Below, piece by piece: positions 1 to 7,200 of a stretch of 11,237 nucleotides of DNA. Below the pieces are notes generated by a model that worked only from the letters and a program-made list of their open reading frames with translations, did not search any database and was not told the DNA's origin. Positions within the stretch are counted from its first letter, which is position 1. The number at the start of each line of letters is the position of its first letter. The position numbers and the translations under genes are program-made. This DNA comes from Clostridia bacterium (lineage in GTDB: Bacteria; Bacillota; Clostridia; UBA1381). The DNA is taken from positions 1-11,237 of the forward strand of contig CAAGKL010000394.1 in the NCBI GenBank assembly GCA_900770405.1, written 5' to 3'.

Positions 1-1
1 C

Positions 2-1321
2 GGCTGGGACATCGGCATCGGCTCGGTATGGATCGGCATCGGAAATGCGGTTTTGGGGTGCTTCCTCGCGTGGAAGCTTTTGGCAATACGCACCAGGAAA
101 ATGACCCACGCACTGAGCGCCAAAACAATGCCGGAATTTTTCGAGGGCAGGTATCTGTCAAAGAAAATGAAAATCGTTGCTGCTGTCATCATCTTCGTAT
201 TCCTCGTCCCCTACTCGGCTGCCGTATACAAGGGGCTCGGGAGTATGTTCAACACGATTTTCCCGCAGGTTGATACCTCGATATGGATGCTGATTATCGC
301 GGCGCTTACTACGGTTTACCTTATTCTCGGCGGATACGTTGCTGCGGCTTACGCGGATATGGTGCAGGGCATTATTATGATTCTCGGCGTGATTGCGATG
401 GTTTTCGCGGTCGCGCACAGCGACAATATCGGCGGCTTCAGCGCTTTCTGGCAGAAGCTTTCGCAAATTCCCGACAACGGCGACGGCATCACCGGCGCAC
501 AGCTCACCAACATCTGGGGCGGGCAGAGCTTCAAATTCTTATGTATGAATATTCTCTTAACCAGTTTCGGAACATGGGGTCTGCCGCAGATGGTCAGCAA
601 ATACTACGCAGTAAAGGACGAGCGTTCGATTAAGAGCGCAACCGTGATTTCAACGCTTTTCGCGCTCATCATCGGCGCGGGCGCATACCTTGTCGGCTCG
701 ATGTCGAGACTTGTTCTGTCGAACACACTCCCCGCCTCCGGGCACGACGGCGTAATCCCCGCGGTGCTCACCGCGGTGCTCGGCAAAAGCCTTTTATCGA
801 ACATACTGCTCGCGGTAATACTTATTCTGCTGCTTTCGGCGTCAATGTCAACCCTCGTGTCGGTCGTGCTCTCGAGCGCATCGGCAATCTCGGTTGACCT
901 CGTGCCCGAGATAAAGAAAAACTACTCCCCGCGCACTCAGCTTGTTACAACGCGCGTGCTTTGCCTGCTGTTCGTTGCGCTGTCCTACATCTTCGCAACA
1001 AGAAACATCTCCATCATAGTGAACATTATGTCGTTCTCCTGGGGAATCGTTTCCGGCTGCTTCATCGGCGCGTATGTGTGGGGCATCTGCTCAAAGAGGG
1101 TTACCCGCGCGGGCGCGTGGTGCGGTATGGCGGCGGGCTTTCTGACGGTGCTCTGTCCGACGGTTATCACCACGGTACAAAGCGGCTTTGCCGCAGCGGC
1201 ACAAAACGCCGCCACGCTCGGCGTTTATGCTATGGTGGCATCGCTTATAACGGTGCCCGTCATCAGCTGCTTCACCAAGAAATTTGACGACAAGCACATA
1301 AGTGCAGTATTTAAGGATTGA
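2..1321 (+). CDS. Sodium:solute symporter (SSS family), 5'-truncated
   Basis: This is an integral membrane protein of the sodium:solute symporter family (PutP/PanF-like), which couples Na+ entry to uptake of a small organic solute. The reading frame is open to the left edge, so the true start lies outside; 439 residues are visible against roughly 480-530 usual for the family. The first visible residues (GWDIGIGSVWIGIGNAVLG) match the family's second helix region, followed by the typical RTRKMTHALSAKTMPEFFEGRY loop. About 11 hydrophobic segments can be counted. The MSTL tetrapeptide (bases 845-856) corresponds to the Ser/Thr pair of the sodium site in PutP-type carriers. It is the first visible gene of the operon, ending 13 nt before the acyl-CoA ligase. 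The substrate cannot be read from sequence; the neighbours suggest an aromatic or other organic acid (inference). A TTG at 53 is in frame but is not the start, since homology continues upstream. Confidence 0.9.
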   Translation, partial: GWDIGIGSVWIGIGNAVLGCFLAWKLLAIRTRKMTHALSAKTMPEFFEGRYLSKKMKIVAAVIIFVFLVPYSAAVYKGLGSMFNTIFPQVDTSIWMLIIAALTTVYLILGGYVAAAYADMVQGIIMILGVIAMVFAVAHSDNIGGFSAFWQKLSQIPDNGDGITGAQLTNIWGGQSFKFLCMNILLTSFGTWGLPQMVSKYYAVKDERSIKSATVISTLFALIIGAGAYLVGSMSRLVLSNTLPASGHDGVIPAVLTAVLGKSLLSNILLAVILILLLSASMSTLVSVVLSSASAISVDLVPEIKKNYSPRTQLVTTRVLCLLFVALSYIFATRNISIIVNIMSFSWGIVSGCFIGAYVWGICSKRVTRAGAWCGMAAGFLTVLCPTVITTVQSGFAAAAQNAATLGVYAMVASLITVPVISCFTKKFDDKHISAVFKD

Positions 1322-1327
1322 GAGGAA
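1322..1327 (+). promoter_or_regulatory. Ribosome binding site fixing the acyl-CoA ligase start
   Basis: GAGGAA lies 7 nt before ATG 1335 and immediately after the symporter stop codon TGA (1319-1321). It selects ATG 1335 rather than the in-frame ATG at 1302, which lies inside the symporter gene and has no Shine-Dalgarno. Confidence 0.7.
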
Positions 1328-1334
1328 CGCTACA

Positions 1335-2969
1335 ATGCCTATTTGCGATATACTTGAGAGAAATGCTACAGAATTTAAAGACGATGTGAGTCTGGTCGAG
1401 ATTAACCCCGCACTGATAAAAAATCCGCGCGTTACCTGGAAGGAATATTCCCTTATCGAGACCGACCCGCGCGAATCCTACAGGCGCGAAATCACCTGGG
1501 GTGATTTTAACAAAAAAGCCAACCGCTTTGCAAATCTTCTCCTTTCACGCGGAGTTGAAAAAGGCGACAAGGTGGCGATTCTTCTTATGAATTGCCTCGA
1601 ATGGCTGCCGATTTATTTCGGAATTTTAAAGACCGGCGCGATTGCCGTGCCGATGAATTACCGCTACACTGCGGACGAAATCAAGTACTGCCTCGAGCTG
1701 TCCGAGTCCTCGGTGCTCGTGTTCGGGCCAGAATTTACCGGGCGCGTCGAGGAAATCTGCGACAGGATACCCAATGTCGGTCAGCTGTTTTATGTCGGCG
1801 AGGACTGTCCGACCTTTGCGGAGAGCTACGACAAGCTTGTAACCTACTGCTCGACAAAAAATCCCGGCATTGAGCTTTGTGATGACGATGACGCGGCGAT
1901 ATACTTCTCCAGCGGCACAACAGGCTTTCCGAAGGCAATTCTGCACGCGCACAGAAGTCTGATGCACGCGTGCCGTGTTGAGCAGAATCACCACTCGCAG
2001 ACCAGGGACGACGTATTCCTCTGCATACCGCCGCTTTATCACACCGGCGCAAAAATGCACTGGTTCGGCAGCTTTTGGGTCGGCGGCAGGGCGGTGCTTT
2101 TAAAGGGCGTCAAGCCGGAATGGATTTTGAAAGCCGTGTCGGAGGAAAAATGCACCATCGTTTGGCTGCTTGTTCCCTGGGCGCAGGATATTCTTGACGC
2201 GATTGAGCGCGGCGACATAAAGCTTGAGGACTACAACCTTTCGCAGTGGCGGCTTATGCACATCGGCGCACAGCCCGTTCCGCCCAGTCTTATCAAGCGC
2301 TGGAAGAAATACTTCCCCAACCACCAGTACGACACGAACTACGGGCTCTCCGAGTCCATCGGTCCGGGCTGCGTGCATCTGGGCGTTGAAAACATCGACA
2401 AGGTCGGCGCAATCGGCGTTCCGGGCTACGGCTGGGAGGCGAAAATCGTCACCCCTGACGGGCAAGACGTCGGCGAGGGCGAGGTCGGCGAGCTGATTGT
2501 CAAGGGGCCGGGCGTGATGAAGTGCTACTACAACGACGAAAAGGCGACCGCCGAGGTTTTGAAGGACGGCTGGCTCTATACCGGCGATATGGCAGAATAT
2601 GACGCGGACGGCTTTATCTACCTCGTCGACCGCAAAAAGGACGTAATCATCTCGGGCGGCGAAAATCTCTACCCGGTTCAGATTGAGGCATTCCTCCGCA
2701 AGCACGAGGCGATTAACGACGTAGCGGTCATCGGTCTGCCCGACGCACGGCTCGGCGAAATTGCCGCGGCAATAATCCAGCTCAAGGAGGGCGCAGAGTG
2801 CACCGAGGAGCAGATTAACGATTTTTGCCACGCGCTGCCGCGCTATAAGCGTCCGCACAAGATAATCTTTGCCGAGGTTCCGCGAAATCCGACGGGAAAA
2901 ATCGAGAAACCGAAGCTCAGAAAGATATATTGCGGTGAAAGCCTTGTTGCCGCTCAGATAAAAAATTAA
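1335..2969 (+). CDS. AMP-forming acyl-CoA ligase (class I adenylating enzyme)
   Basis: This 544-residue cytoplasmic enzyme of the ANL superfamily activates a carboxylic acid with ATP to an acyl-adenylate and then to the CoA thioester. All core motifs are present: the P-loop YFSSGTTGFPKA (residues 190-201), YGLSES (336-341), the GWLYTGD segment ending at D418, the hinge and CoA-binding stretch DRKKDVIISGGENLYP, and the C-terminal PTGKIEK with catalytic Lys522. Length is normal for fatty acid, medium-chain or aryl-CoA ligases. A 40-residue insertion-like N-terminal stretch rich in charged residues precedes the usual 'ITWGDFNKKANRFANLL' segment. It sits between the symporter and iorA, so the transported acid is a plausible substrate (inference). 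The acid cannot be named from sequence: fatty, branched or aryl acids are all possible. Start chosen at ATG 1335 by its ribosome binding site. Confidence 0.9.
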   Translation: MPICDILERNATEFKDDVSLVEINPALIKNPRVTWKEYSLIETDPRESYRREITWGDFNKKANRFANLLLSRGVEKGDKVAILLMNCLEWLPIYFGILKTGAIAVPMNYRYTADEIKYCLELSESSVLVFGPEFTGRVEEICDRIPNVGQLFYVGEDCPTFAESYDKLVTYCSTKNPGIELCDDDDAAIYFSSGTTGFPKAILHAHRSLMHACRVEQNHHSQTRDDVFLCIPPLYHTGAKMHWFGSFWVGGRAVLLKGVKPEWILKAVSEEKCTIVWLLVPWAQDILDAIERGDIKLEDYNLSQWRLMHIGAQPVPPSLIKRWKKYFPNHQYDTNYGLSESIGPGCVHLGVENIDKVGAIGVPGYGWEAKIVTPDGQDVGEGEVGELIVKGPGVMKCYYNDEKATAEVLKDGWLYTGDMAEYDADGFIYLVDRKKDVIISGGENLYPVQIEAFLRKHEAINDVAVIGLPDARLGEIAAAIIQLKEGAECTEEQINDFCHALPRYKRPHKIIFAEVPRNPTGKIEKPKLRKIYCGESLVAAQIKN

Positions 2970-3003
2970 CAGGGCAAAGACAGGAAAAAGGAGTTTTGAT
3001 ACA

Positions 3004-4737
3004 ATGAAGAAGCTTTTGCTTGGAAACGCAGCCGTTGCACGCGGCGCGTATGAGGCGGGAGTCAGGGTGGTATCATCTTACCCGGGCACCCCGAGTACAG
3101 AGATTACTGAGGAAATTGTGAAATTCCCCGAAATCTACTGCGAATGGGCGCCGAACGAAAAGGTTGGCGCTGAGGTTGCAATCGGCGCATCGATAGGCGG
3201 TGCGCGCGCGATGTCGTGTATGAAGCACGTCGGGCTCAACGTTATGGCTGACCCCGTGTTCACGGTAAGCTACATCGGTGCAAACGCCGGGCTTGTGCTG
3301 TGCGTTGCCGACGACCCCGGCATGCACTCATCGCAGAACGAGCAGGATTCACGCCATTATGCCGAGGCGGCTAAGGTGCTTATGCTCGAGCCCGCCGATT
3401 CTCAGGAATGTAAGGATTTCATAAAGGCGGCGTTTGACCTCAGCGAGGAGTATGACACGCCGGCATTCTTGCGCCTTTCCACAAGAGTTTCACATTCGCA
3501 GAGTCTTGTAGAGCTTGGTGAGCGCGAGGAGCGCGAGCTTATTCCCTACGAGAAGAATATTGCGAAGAATGTTATGATGCCGGGCAATGCCATAAAGCGG
3601 CACGTGGTTGTCGAGGAGCGTCAGCGAAAGCTCTGCGAACTCGCAAAAACCACCTCGCTCAATAAAATTGAGGACAACGGCTCGAAAATCGGCGTAATCA
3701 CCGCCGGCATCTCCTATATGTATGCAAAAGAAGCGCTCGGCGACATGGTGAATTATCTGAAGCTCGGTATGGTTTATCCGATGAACGCAGAGCTTATAGG
3801 CGAGTTTGCAAAGGGGCTCGACAAGGTCTTTGTAATCGAGGAGCTCGACCCGTTTATCGAGAATTTCTGTCGCTCGGCAGGCGTTGATGTTGTGGGCAAG
3901 GAGGCGTTTACTCTTCTGGGCGAATACACGCCGGCGATGATTCGCAAGGCTGTTTTCGGCGAGGACAGCGCCGAGAGCCGCAGCATTGAGCAAATCCCGG
4001 TTCGCCCGCCGGTTATGTGTGCGGGCTGTCCGCACAGGGGCACGTTTTATGTGCTCAAAAAGCTCGGGCTTGTCGTATCCGGCGACATCGGCTGCTACAC
4101 GCTCGGCGCAGTTGCACCGCTTGCCAGCGTTGACACGACAATCTGTATGGGCGCGTCGGTTTCGGCTGCGCACGGTATGGCAAAGGCGCGCGGCGCGGAA
4201 TTTAACAAAAAGCTCGTGTCCGTCATCGGCGACTCGACCTTTATCCACTCGGGCATAACAGGGCTTATCGACATCGTATATAACAAGGGTGCAAACACCG
4301 TAATTATTCTTGACAACTCAATCACGGGTATGACCGGGCATCAGGACAACCCGACCACAGGCTACACAATCCGCAAAGAGCCGACAAAACAGGTGAATCT
4401 TCTGACGCTCTGCAAGAGCATCGGAATCGACCGCGTGGTTGTTGCAGACCCGTTTGACCTTAAGAACTTTGAAAAGGTTGTACGCGAGGAAACCGCGGCA
4501 GACGAGCCGTCGGTCATCATCGCACAGCGCCCCTGTGCGCTCTTAAAGACTGTGAAATACACAGGTCACTGCCACATCGGCGAGGAGTGCAGACGGTGCG
4601 GTCTTTGTATGAAGCTCGGCTGCCCCGCCATCTCCAAAAAGGACGGCGGCAGCATCTATATCGACCCGACACAGTGTAACGGCTGCGGGCTTTGCCTTAA
4701 TGTATGTCCGTTCGGTGCGATTAAAAAGGAGGACTAA
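3004..4737 (+). CDS. iorA: Indolepyruvate ferredoxin oxidoreductase, alpha subunit
   Basis: This is the catalytic subunit of the two-subunit IOR, which oxidatively decarboxylates arylpyruvates (indole-, phenyl-, p-hydroxyphenylpyruvate) with CoA to arylacetyl-CoA, CO2 and reduced ferredoxin; the reaction is reversible. The 577 residues show the N-terminal oxidoreductase domain (GNAAVARGAYEAGV, SSYPGTPSTEI; about 5-170), a middle domain, and a thiamine diphosphate domain opening with CAGCPHRG (339-346). The cofactor-binding GDSTF (409-413) and N438-x2-TGMTG (to 445) follow. The C-terminus is an 8Fe ferredoxin-like domain with two complete [4Fe-4S] motifs: Cys 529, 532, 535 and 540, and Cys 558, 561, 564 and 568. 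Length is slightly short of the usual 590-640 but no motif is missing. AAGGAG (2988-2993) precedes the ATG by 10 nt. iorB follows after 3 nt. Confidence 0.96.
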   Translation: MKKLLLGNAAVARGAYEAGVRVVSSYPGTPSTEITEEIVKFPEIYCEWAPNEKVGAEVAIGASIGGARAMSCMKHVGLNVMADPVFTVSYIGANAGLVLCVADDPGMHSSQNEQDSRHYAEAAKVLMLEPADSQECKDFIKAAFDLSEEYDTPAFLRLSTRVSHSQSLVELGEREERELIPYEKNIAKNVMMPGNAIKRHVVVEERQRKLCELAKTTSLNKIEDNGSKIGVITAGISYMYAKEALGDMVNYLKLGMVYPMNAELIGEFAKGLDKVFVIEELDPFIENFCRSAGVDVVGKEAFTLLGEYTPAMIRKAVFGEDSAESRSIEQIPVRPPVMCAGCPHRGTFYVLKKLGLVVSGDIGCYTLGAVAPLASVDTTICMGASVSAAHGMAKARGAEFNKKLVSVIGDSTFIHSGITGLIDIVYNKGANTVIILDNSITGMTGHQDNPTTGYTIRKEPTKQVNLLTLCKSIGIDRVVVADPFDLKNFEKVVREETAADEPSVIIAQRPCALLKTVKYTGHCHIGEECRRCGLCMKLGCPAISKKDGGSIYIDPTQCNGCGLCLNVCPFGAIKKED

Positions 4738-4740
4738 GCT

Positions 4741-5307
4741 ATGACAAAGAGTATTATGATAGTCGGCGTCGGCGGTCAGGGCACGCTCCTTGCAAGCCGT
4801 ATTCTCGGCAACACCGCAATCGGCGAGGGCTATGATGTTAAAGTATCCGAGGTTCACGGAATGAGCCAGCGCGGCGGCAGCGTTGTCACCTATGTCAAGT
4901 TCGGCGACAAGGTATATTCCCCGATTGTCGGGCTCGGCGAGGCGGATATTATTCTCGCCTTTGAGCAGCTTGAGGCATACCGCGCCCTCCCCTACCTCAA
5001 AAAGGACGGCGTGATGATAGTAAACGACCAGAAAATAAACCCGATGCCGGTAATCACCGGCGCGGCGCAGTACCCCGAGAATATTCTCGAAAAAATTTCC
5101 GCCGATGCACAGCTTGTCACCGTTCCGGCGCTCTCGCTTGCCGAGAAGGCTGGCAATATCAAGGCGGTAAACGTTGTGCTCATCGGCGTTATGGCGAAAA
5201 CAACCGACATATCCAAGGAAAAATGGATTGAAACGATACGCACCACCGTACCGCCGAAATTCCTTGACGTGAACCTGAAGGCGTTTGAGCTCGGTTACAA
5301 TCTGTAA
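4741..5307 (+). CDS. iorB: Indolepyruvate ferredoxin oxidoreductase, beta subunit
   Basis: This is the small (gamma-domain type) subunit that completes the IOR complex with IorA. The 188 residues begin with MTKSIMIVGVGGQGTLLASR, carrying the diagnostic GVGGQG turn, followed by SEVHGMSQRGGSV (about residues 36-48), the conserved segment of 2-oxoacid oxidoreductase gamma domains. Length matches stand-alone IorB proteins, and no iron-sulfur cysteines are present, as expected. The ATG is 3 nt after the iorA stop, and its Shine-Dalgarno AGGAGG (4727-4732) is inside the last codons of iorA, so translation is probably coupled and the subunits made in equal amounts. The PaaK-like ligase starts 18 nt downstream. 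Confidence 0.96.
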   Translation: MTKSIMIVGVGGQGTLLASRILGNTAIGEGYDVKVSEVHGMSQRGGSVVTYVKFGDKVYSPIVGLGEADIILAFEQLEAYRALPYLKKDGVMIVNDQKINPMPVITGAAQYPENILEKISADAQLVTVPALSLAEKAGNIKAVNVVLIGVMAKTTDISKEKWIETIRTTVPPKFLDVNLKAFELGYNL

Positions 5308-5325
5308 GGCACGGAGGATACGGAT

Positions 5326-6633
5326 ATGGCTATATATGATAAAATCGCGGAATGTATGAGTCGCGATGAAATCAGGGAAATTCAGACCGCACGGCTTAAG
5401 GCGCAGGTTGAGCGCTGCTATAAAAATGTTGCGGTTTTCCGTGAGAGAATGGGCAAAAAGGGGCTTCTGCCCGGCGATATAAAGTCGCTTGACGACCTAA
5501 AGTTTCTCCCCTTTACGACAAAGCAGGATCTGCGCGATTATTACCCGTTTGATTTATTTGCCGCGCCGCTTTCGGACATTGTGCGCATACACGCGTCGAG
5601 CGGCACTACAGGCAGGCAGATTGTTGCGGGCTACACGCGCAATGACCTCGAAATGTGGCACACAGCTGTCGCGCGCGCAATGGCGGCTGCGGGTGCCGAT
5701 CAAAACTCTATCGTGCAGGTTGCCTACGGCTACGGGCTTTTCACCGGCGGTCTCGGTGCGCACGGCGGCGCGGAAAAGGTCGGCGCTATGGTAATCCCGA
5801 TTTCCTCGGGCAACACCGAGCGTCAGATTCGTTTTATGGCAGAGCTCGGCACAACACATCTGTGCTGCACGCCGTCCTATGCGATGTACCTTGCCGAGTC
5901 CATTCACGAAATGGGTATGCAGGATAAAATTAAGCTGCAGGCGGGCATTTTCGGGGCAGAGCCCTGGACGGAGGATATGCGCCGGCAGATTGAGGATTCG
6001 CTCGGCATAAAGGCGTATGATATATACGGACTGACCGAAATCACGGGCCCGGGCGTTGCGTACGAATGCAGTGAACAGGGTGGTATGCATATAAACGAGG
6101 ACTTCTTTATCCCCGAAATCATCGACCCGGACACCGGCGACGTGCTGCCCGAGGGCTCTTTCGGCGAGCTTGTGTTCACCACAATCTGCAAAGAGGGTAT
6201 GCCGATGATACGCTACCGCACGAGGGATTTGTGCACGCTTGACTACTCCCCCTGCGGCTGCGGCAGAAGCTTTGCCCGTATGAAGAAGCCCGCCGGCAGA
6301 ACCGACGATATGCTCATAATCCGCGGTGTGAACGTATTTCCGTCGCAGATTGAGGAGGTTCTTCTGAAGGTTTCCGGCTGTGAAATCACGCCGAACTATC
6401 AGATAATCGTCGACCGCGTGAATAATACCGACACGCTCGACATAAATGTAGAAATGAGCGAGAGCCTGCTCTCCGATGATATTCGTTCGCTGACCGCGAC
6501 CGAGGCGCGCATTACGGCGCAGCTTAGAAATGTGCTCGGGCTTGGCACAAAGGTGCACATCGTGAACCCGAAAACGATCATTAGGAGCGAGGGCAAAGCC
6601 AAGAGAGTAATTGACAATCGGAAATTGAAATAA
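5326..6633 (+). CDS. Phenylacetate-CoA ligase family protein (PaaK-like)
   Basis: This 435-residue AMP-forming ligase belongs to the PaaK family, which converts phenylacetate or related arylacetates plus ATP and CoA to the arylacetyl-CoA. Seen in sequence are the P-loop HASSGTTGR (89-97), YGLTEITGPG (234-243), the RTDDMLIIRGVNVFPSQIEE segment starting the C-terminal PaaK domain, and RSEGKAKRV with probable catalytic Lys424. A CGCGR cluster (310-314) occurs in the linker, a feature I associate with anaerobe PaaK homologues. Length is usual (430-440). GGAGG (5313-5317) sits 8 nt before ATG. Its position next to iorAB makes arylacetyl-CoA, the substrate or product of IOR, the obvious shared metabolite. 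No oxygen-dependent paaA-E or ring-cleavage genes are nearby, so this is not the aerobic phenylacetate degradation pathway. Confidence 0.93.
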   Translation: MAIYDKIAECMSRDEIREIQTARLKAQVERCYKNVAVFRERMGKKGLLPGDIKSLDDLKFLPFTTKQDLRDYYPFDLFAAPLSDIVRIHASSGTTGRQIVAGYTRNDLEMWHTAVARAMAAAGADQNSIVQVAYGYGLFTGGLGAHGGAEKVGAMVIPISSGNTERQIRFMAELGTTHLCCTPSYAMYLAESIHEMGMQDKIKLQAGIFGAEPWTEDMRRQIEDSLGIKAYDIYGLTEITGPGVAYECSEQGGMHINEDFFIPEIIDPDTGDVLPEGSFGELVFTTICKEGMPMIRYRTRDLCTLDYSPCGCGRSFARMKKPAGRTDDMLIIRGVNVFPSQIEEVLLKVSGCEITPNYQIIVDRVNNTDTLDINVEMSESLLSDDIRSLTATEARITAQLRNVLGLGTKVHIVNPKTIIRSEGKAKRVIDNRKLK

Positions 6634-6645
6634 GGAGAAATCATT

Positions 6646-7080
6646 ATGATAATCAGACAGATTTCGGTTTTTGTGGAAAACAGGGTCGGAGGAATGGCTG
6701 AGGTTGCCGAAATTCTCGGCGAGGGCGGCATAAATATCAAGGTTGCCTCAATCGCCGATACGGCGGAGTTCGGCATACTCCGAATGATAGTTGATGACTG
6801 CGACAAGGCGGTTAAAATTCTGACCGAGCACGGCATCGCCGTGAAATTTACCGATGTCTGCGCGGTTCTGATGCCGCACAGACCGAACGGTCTTTCGCAG
6901 ATTTTGAAGGCGCTCTCCGGCAAGGGCATCAACCTCGAATATGTGTATGCCTTTGTTGACCGCCGCAAGGACAGCGCAATCGTCGTGTTCAAGCCCGATG
7001 ACCTGTCCGGCGCAGAGGACGCGCTGAAAAGCTCGCATATTTCCGGGCTTGATGTTCAAAGCGTTATAGATATGCTGTAA
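6646..7080 (+). CDS. Tandem ACT domain protein
   Basis: This small 144-residue protein consists of two ACT repeats and nothing else. The first spans about residues 1-70, opening with the beta strand MIIRQISVFVENRVGGMAEV and the Asn/Gly-containing turn typical of ACT ligand sites. The second spans about 71-144, with 'CAVLMPHRPNGLSQILKAL' as the matching strand-loop-helix. ACT domains bind amino acids at subunit interfaces and mediate allosteric control. Proteins of this architecture (COG4747-like) are often seen beside PaaK-like ligases and ior genes in anaerobes and archaea. It is the last gene of the operon, 12 nt after the ligase, with AAGGAG (6632-6637) overlapping the ligase stop. A role as an amino acid sensor for the ligase or for IOR is inference; there is no DNA-binding or catalytic domain. 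Confidence 0.85.
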   Translation: MIIRQISVFVENRVGGMAEVAEILGEGGINIKVASIADTAEFGILRMIVDDCDKAVKILTEHGIAVKFTDVCAVLMPHRPNGLSQILKALSGKGINLEYVYAFVDRRKDSAIVVFKPDDLSGAEDALKSSHISGLDVQSVIDML

Positions 7081-7084
7081 AACC

Positions 7085-7130
7085 ATACCGCAGTGGGATA
7101 TTTAAAACCTTCTGCGGTATTCATTTTTAT
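7085..7130 (+). terminator. Rho-independent terminator of the aryl-acid operon
   Basis: A perfect 9-bp inverted repeat, ATACCGCAG (7085-7093) and CTGCGGTAT (7112-7120), encloses an 18-nt loop and is followed by a T-rich run (TTCATTTTTAT). It begins 5 nt after the ACT gene stop and closes the upstream operon before the next promoter. The loop is long and the T run is interrupted by CA, so termination may be incomplete. Confidence 0.75.
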
Positions 7131-7138
7131 AAACATCC

Positions 7139-7167
7139 TTTACAAGCGCACCCATTTATGGTAAAAT
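7139..7167 (+). promoter_or_regulatory. Sigma-A type promoter with extended -10
   Basis: TTTACA (7139-7144) resembles the -35 box and TAAAAT (7162-7167) the -10 box, with an ideal 17-nt spacer. TG at 7159-7160, one base before the -10, gives an extended -10 element. It lies between the operon terminator and the glycoside hydrolase gene, about 30 nt before the start codon, so it should drive that gene alone. No clear operator palindrome was seen around it. Confidence 0.65.
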
Positions 7168-7187
7168 TTGTACGTAGAATTTATCCC

Positions 7188-7194
7188 GAGGAGG
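7188..7194 (+). promoter_or_regulatory. Ribosome binding site before a tandem ATGATG start
   Basis: GAGGAGG lies 3 nt before ATG 7198 and 6 nt before ATG 7201. The spacing favours initiation at 7201. An in-frame TTG at 7168 overlaps the -10 promoter region and is excluded as a start. Confidence 0.75.
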
Positions 7195-7200
7195 AATATG

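Noticed and set aside
28..273. Small + strand frame overlapping the start of the symporter gene
   Set aside because: It lies in another frame of the symporter coding sequence, whose membrane-protein homology covers the whole stretch.
2100..2858. Open frame on the - strand opposite the first acyl-CoA ligase
   Set aside because: Shadow of the ligase codon bias; no motif, no Shine-Dalgarno, and the + strand gene is intact.
3490..4248. Open frame on the - strand opposite iorA
   Set aside because: It overlaps the conserved thiamine domain of iorA and has an unstructured-looking composition with no known domain.
5554..6558. Long open frame on the - strand opposite the PaaK-like ligase
   Set aside because: It is antisense to a gene with complete family motifs; the predicted peptide is rich in Arg, His, Ala and Val with no recognisable domain, as expected from a GC-biased complementary frame, and it has no ribosome binding site.
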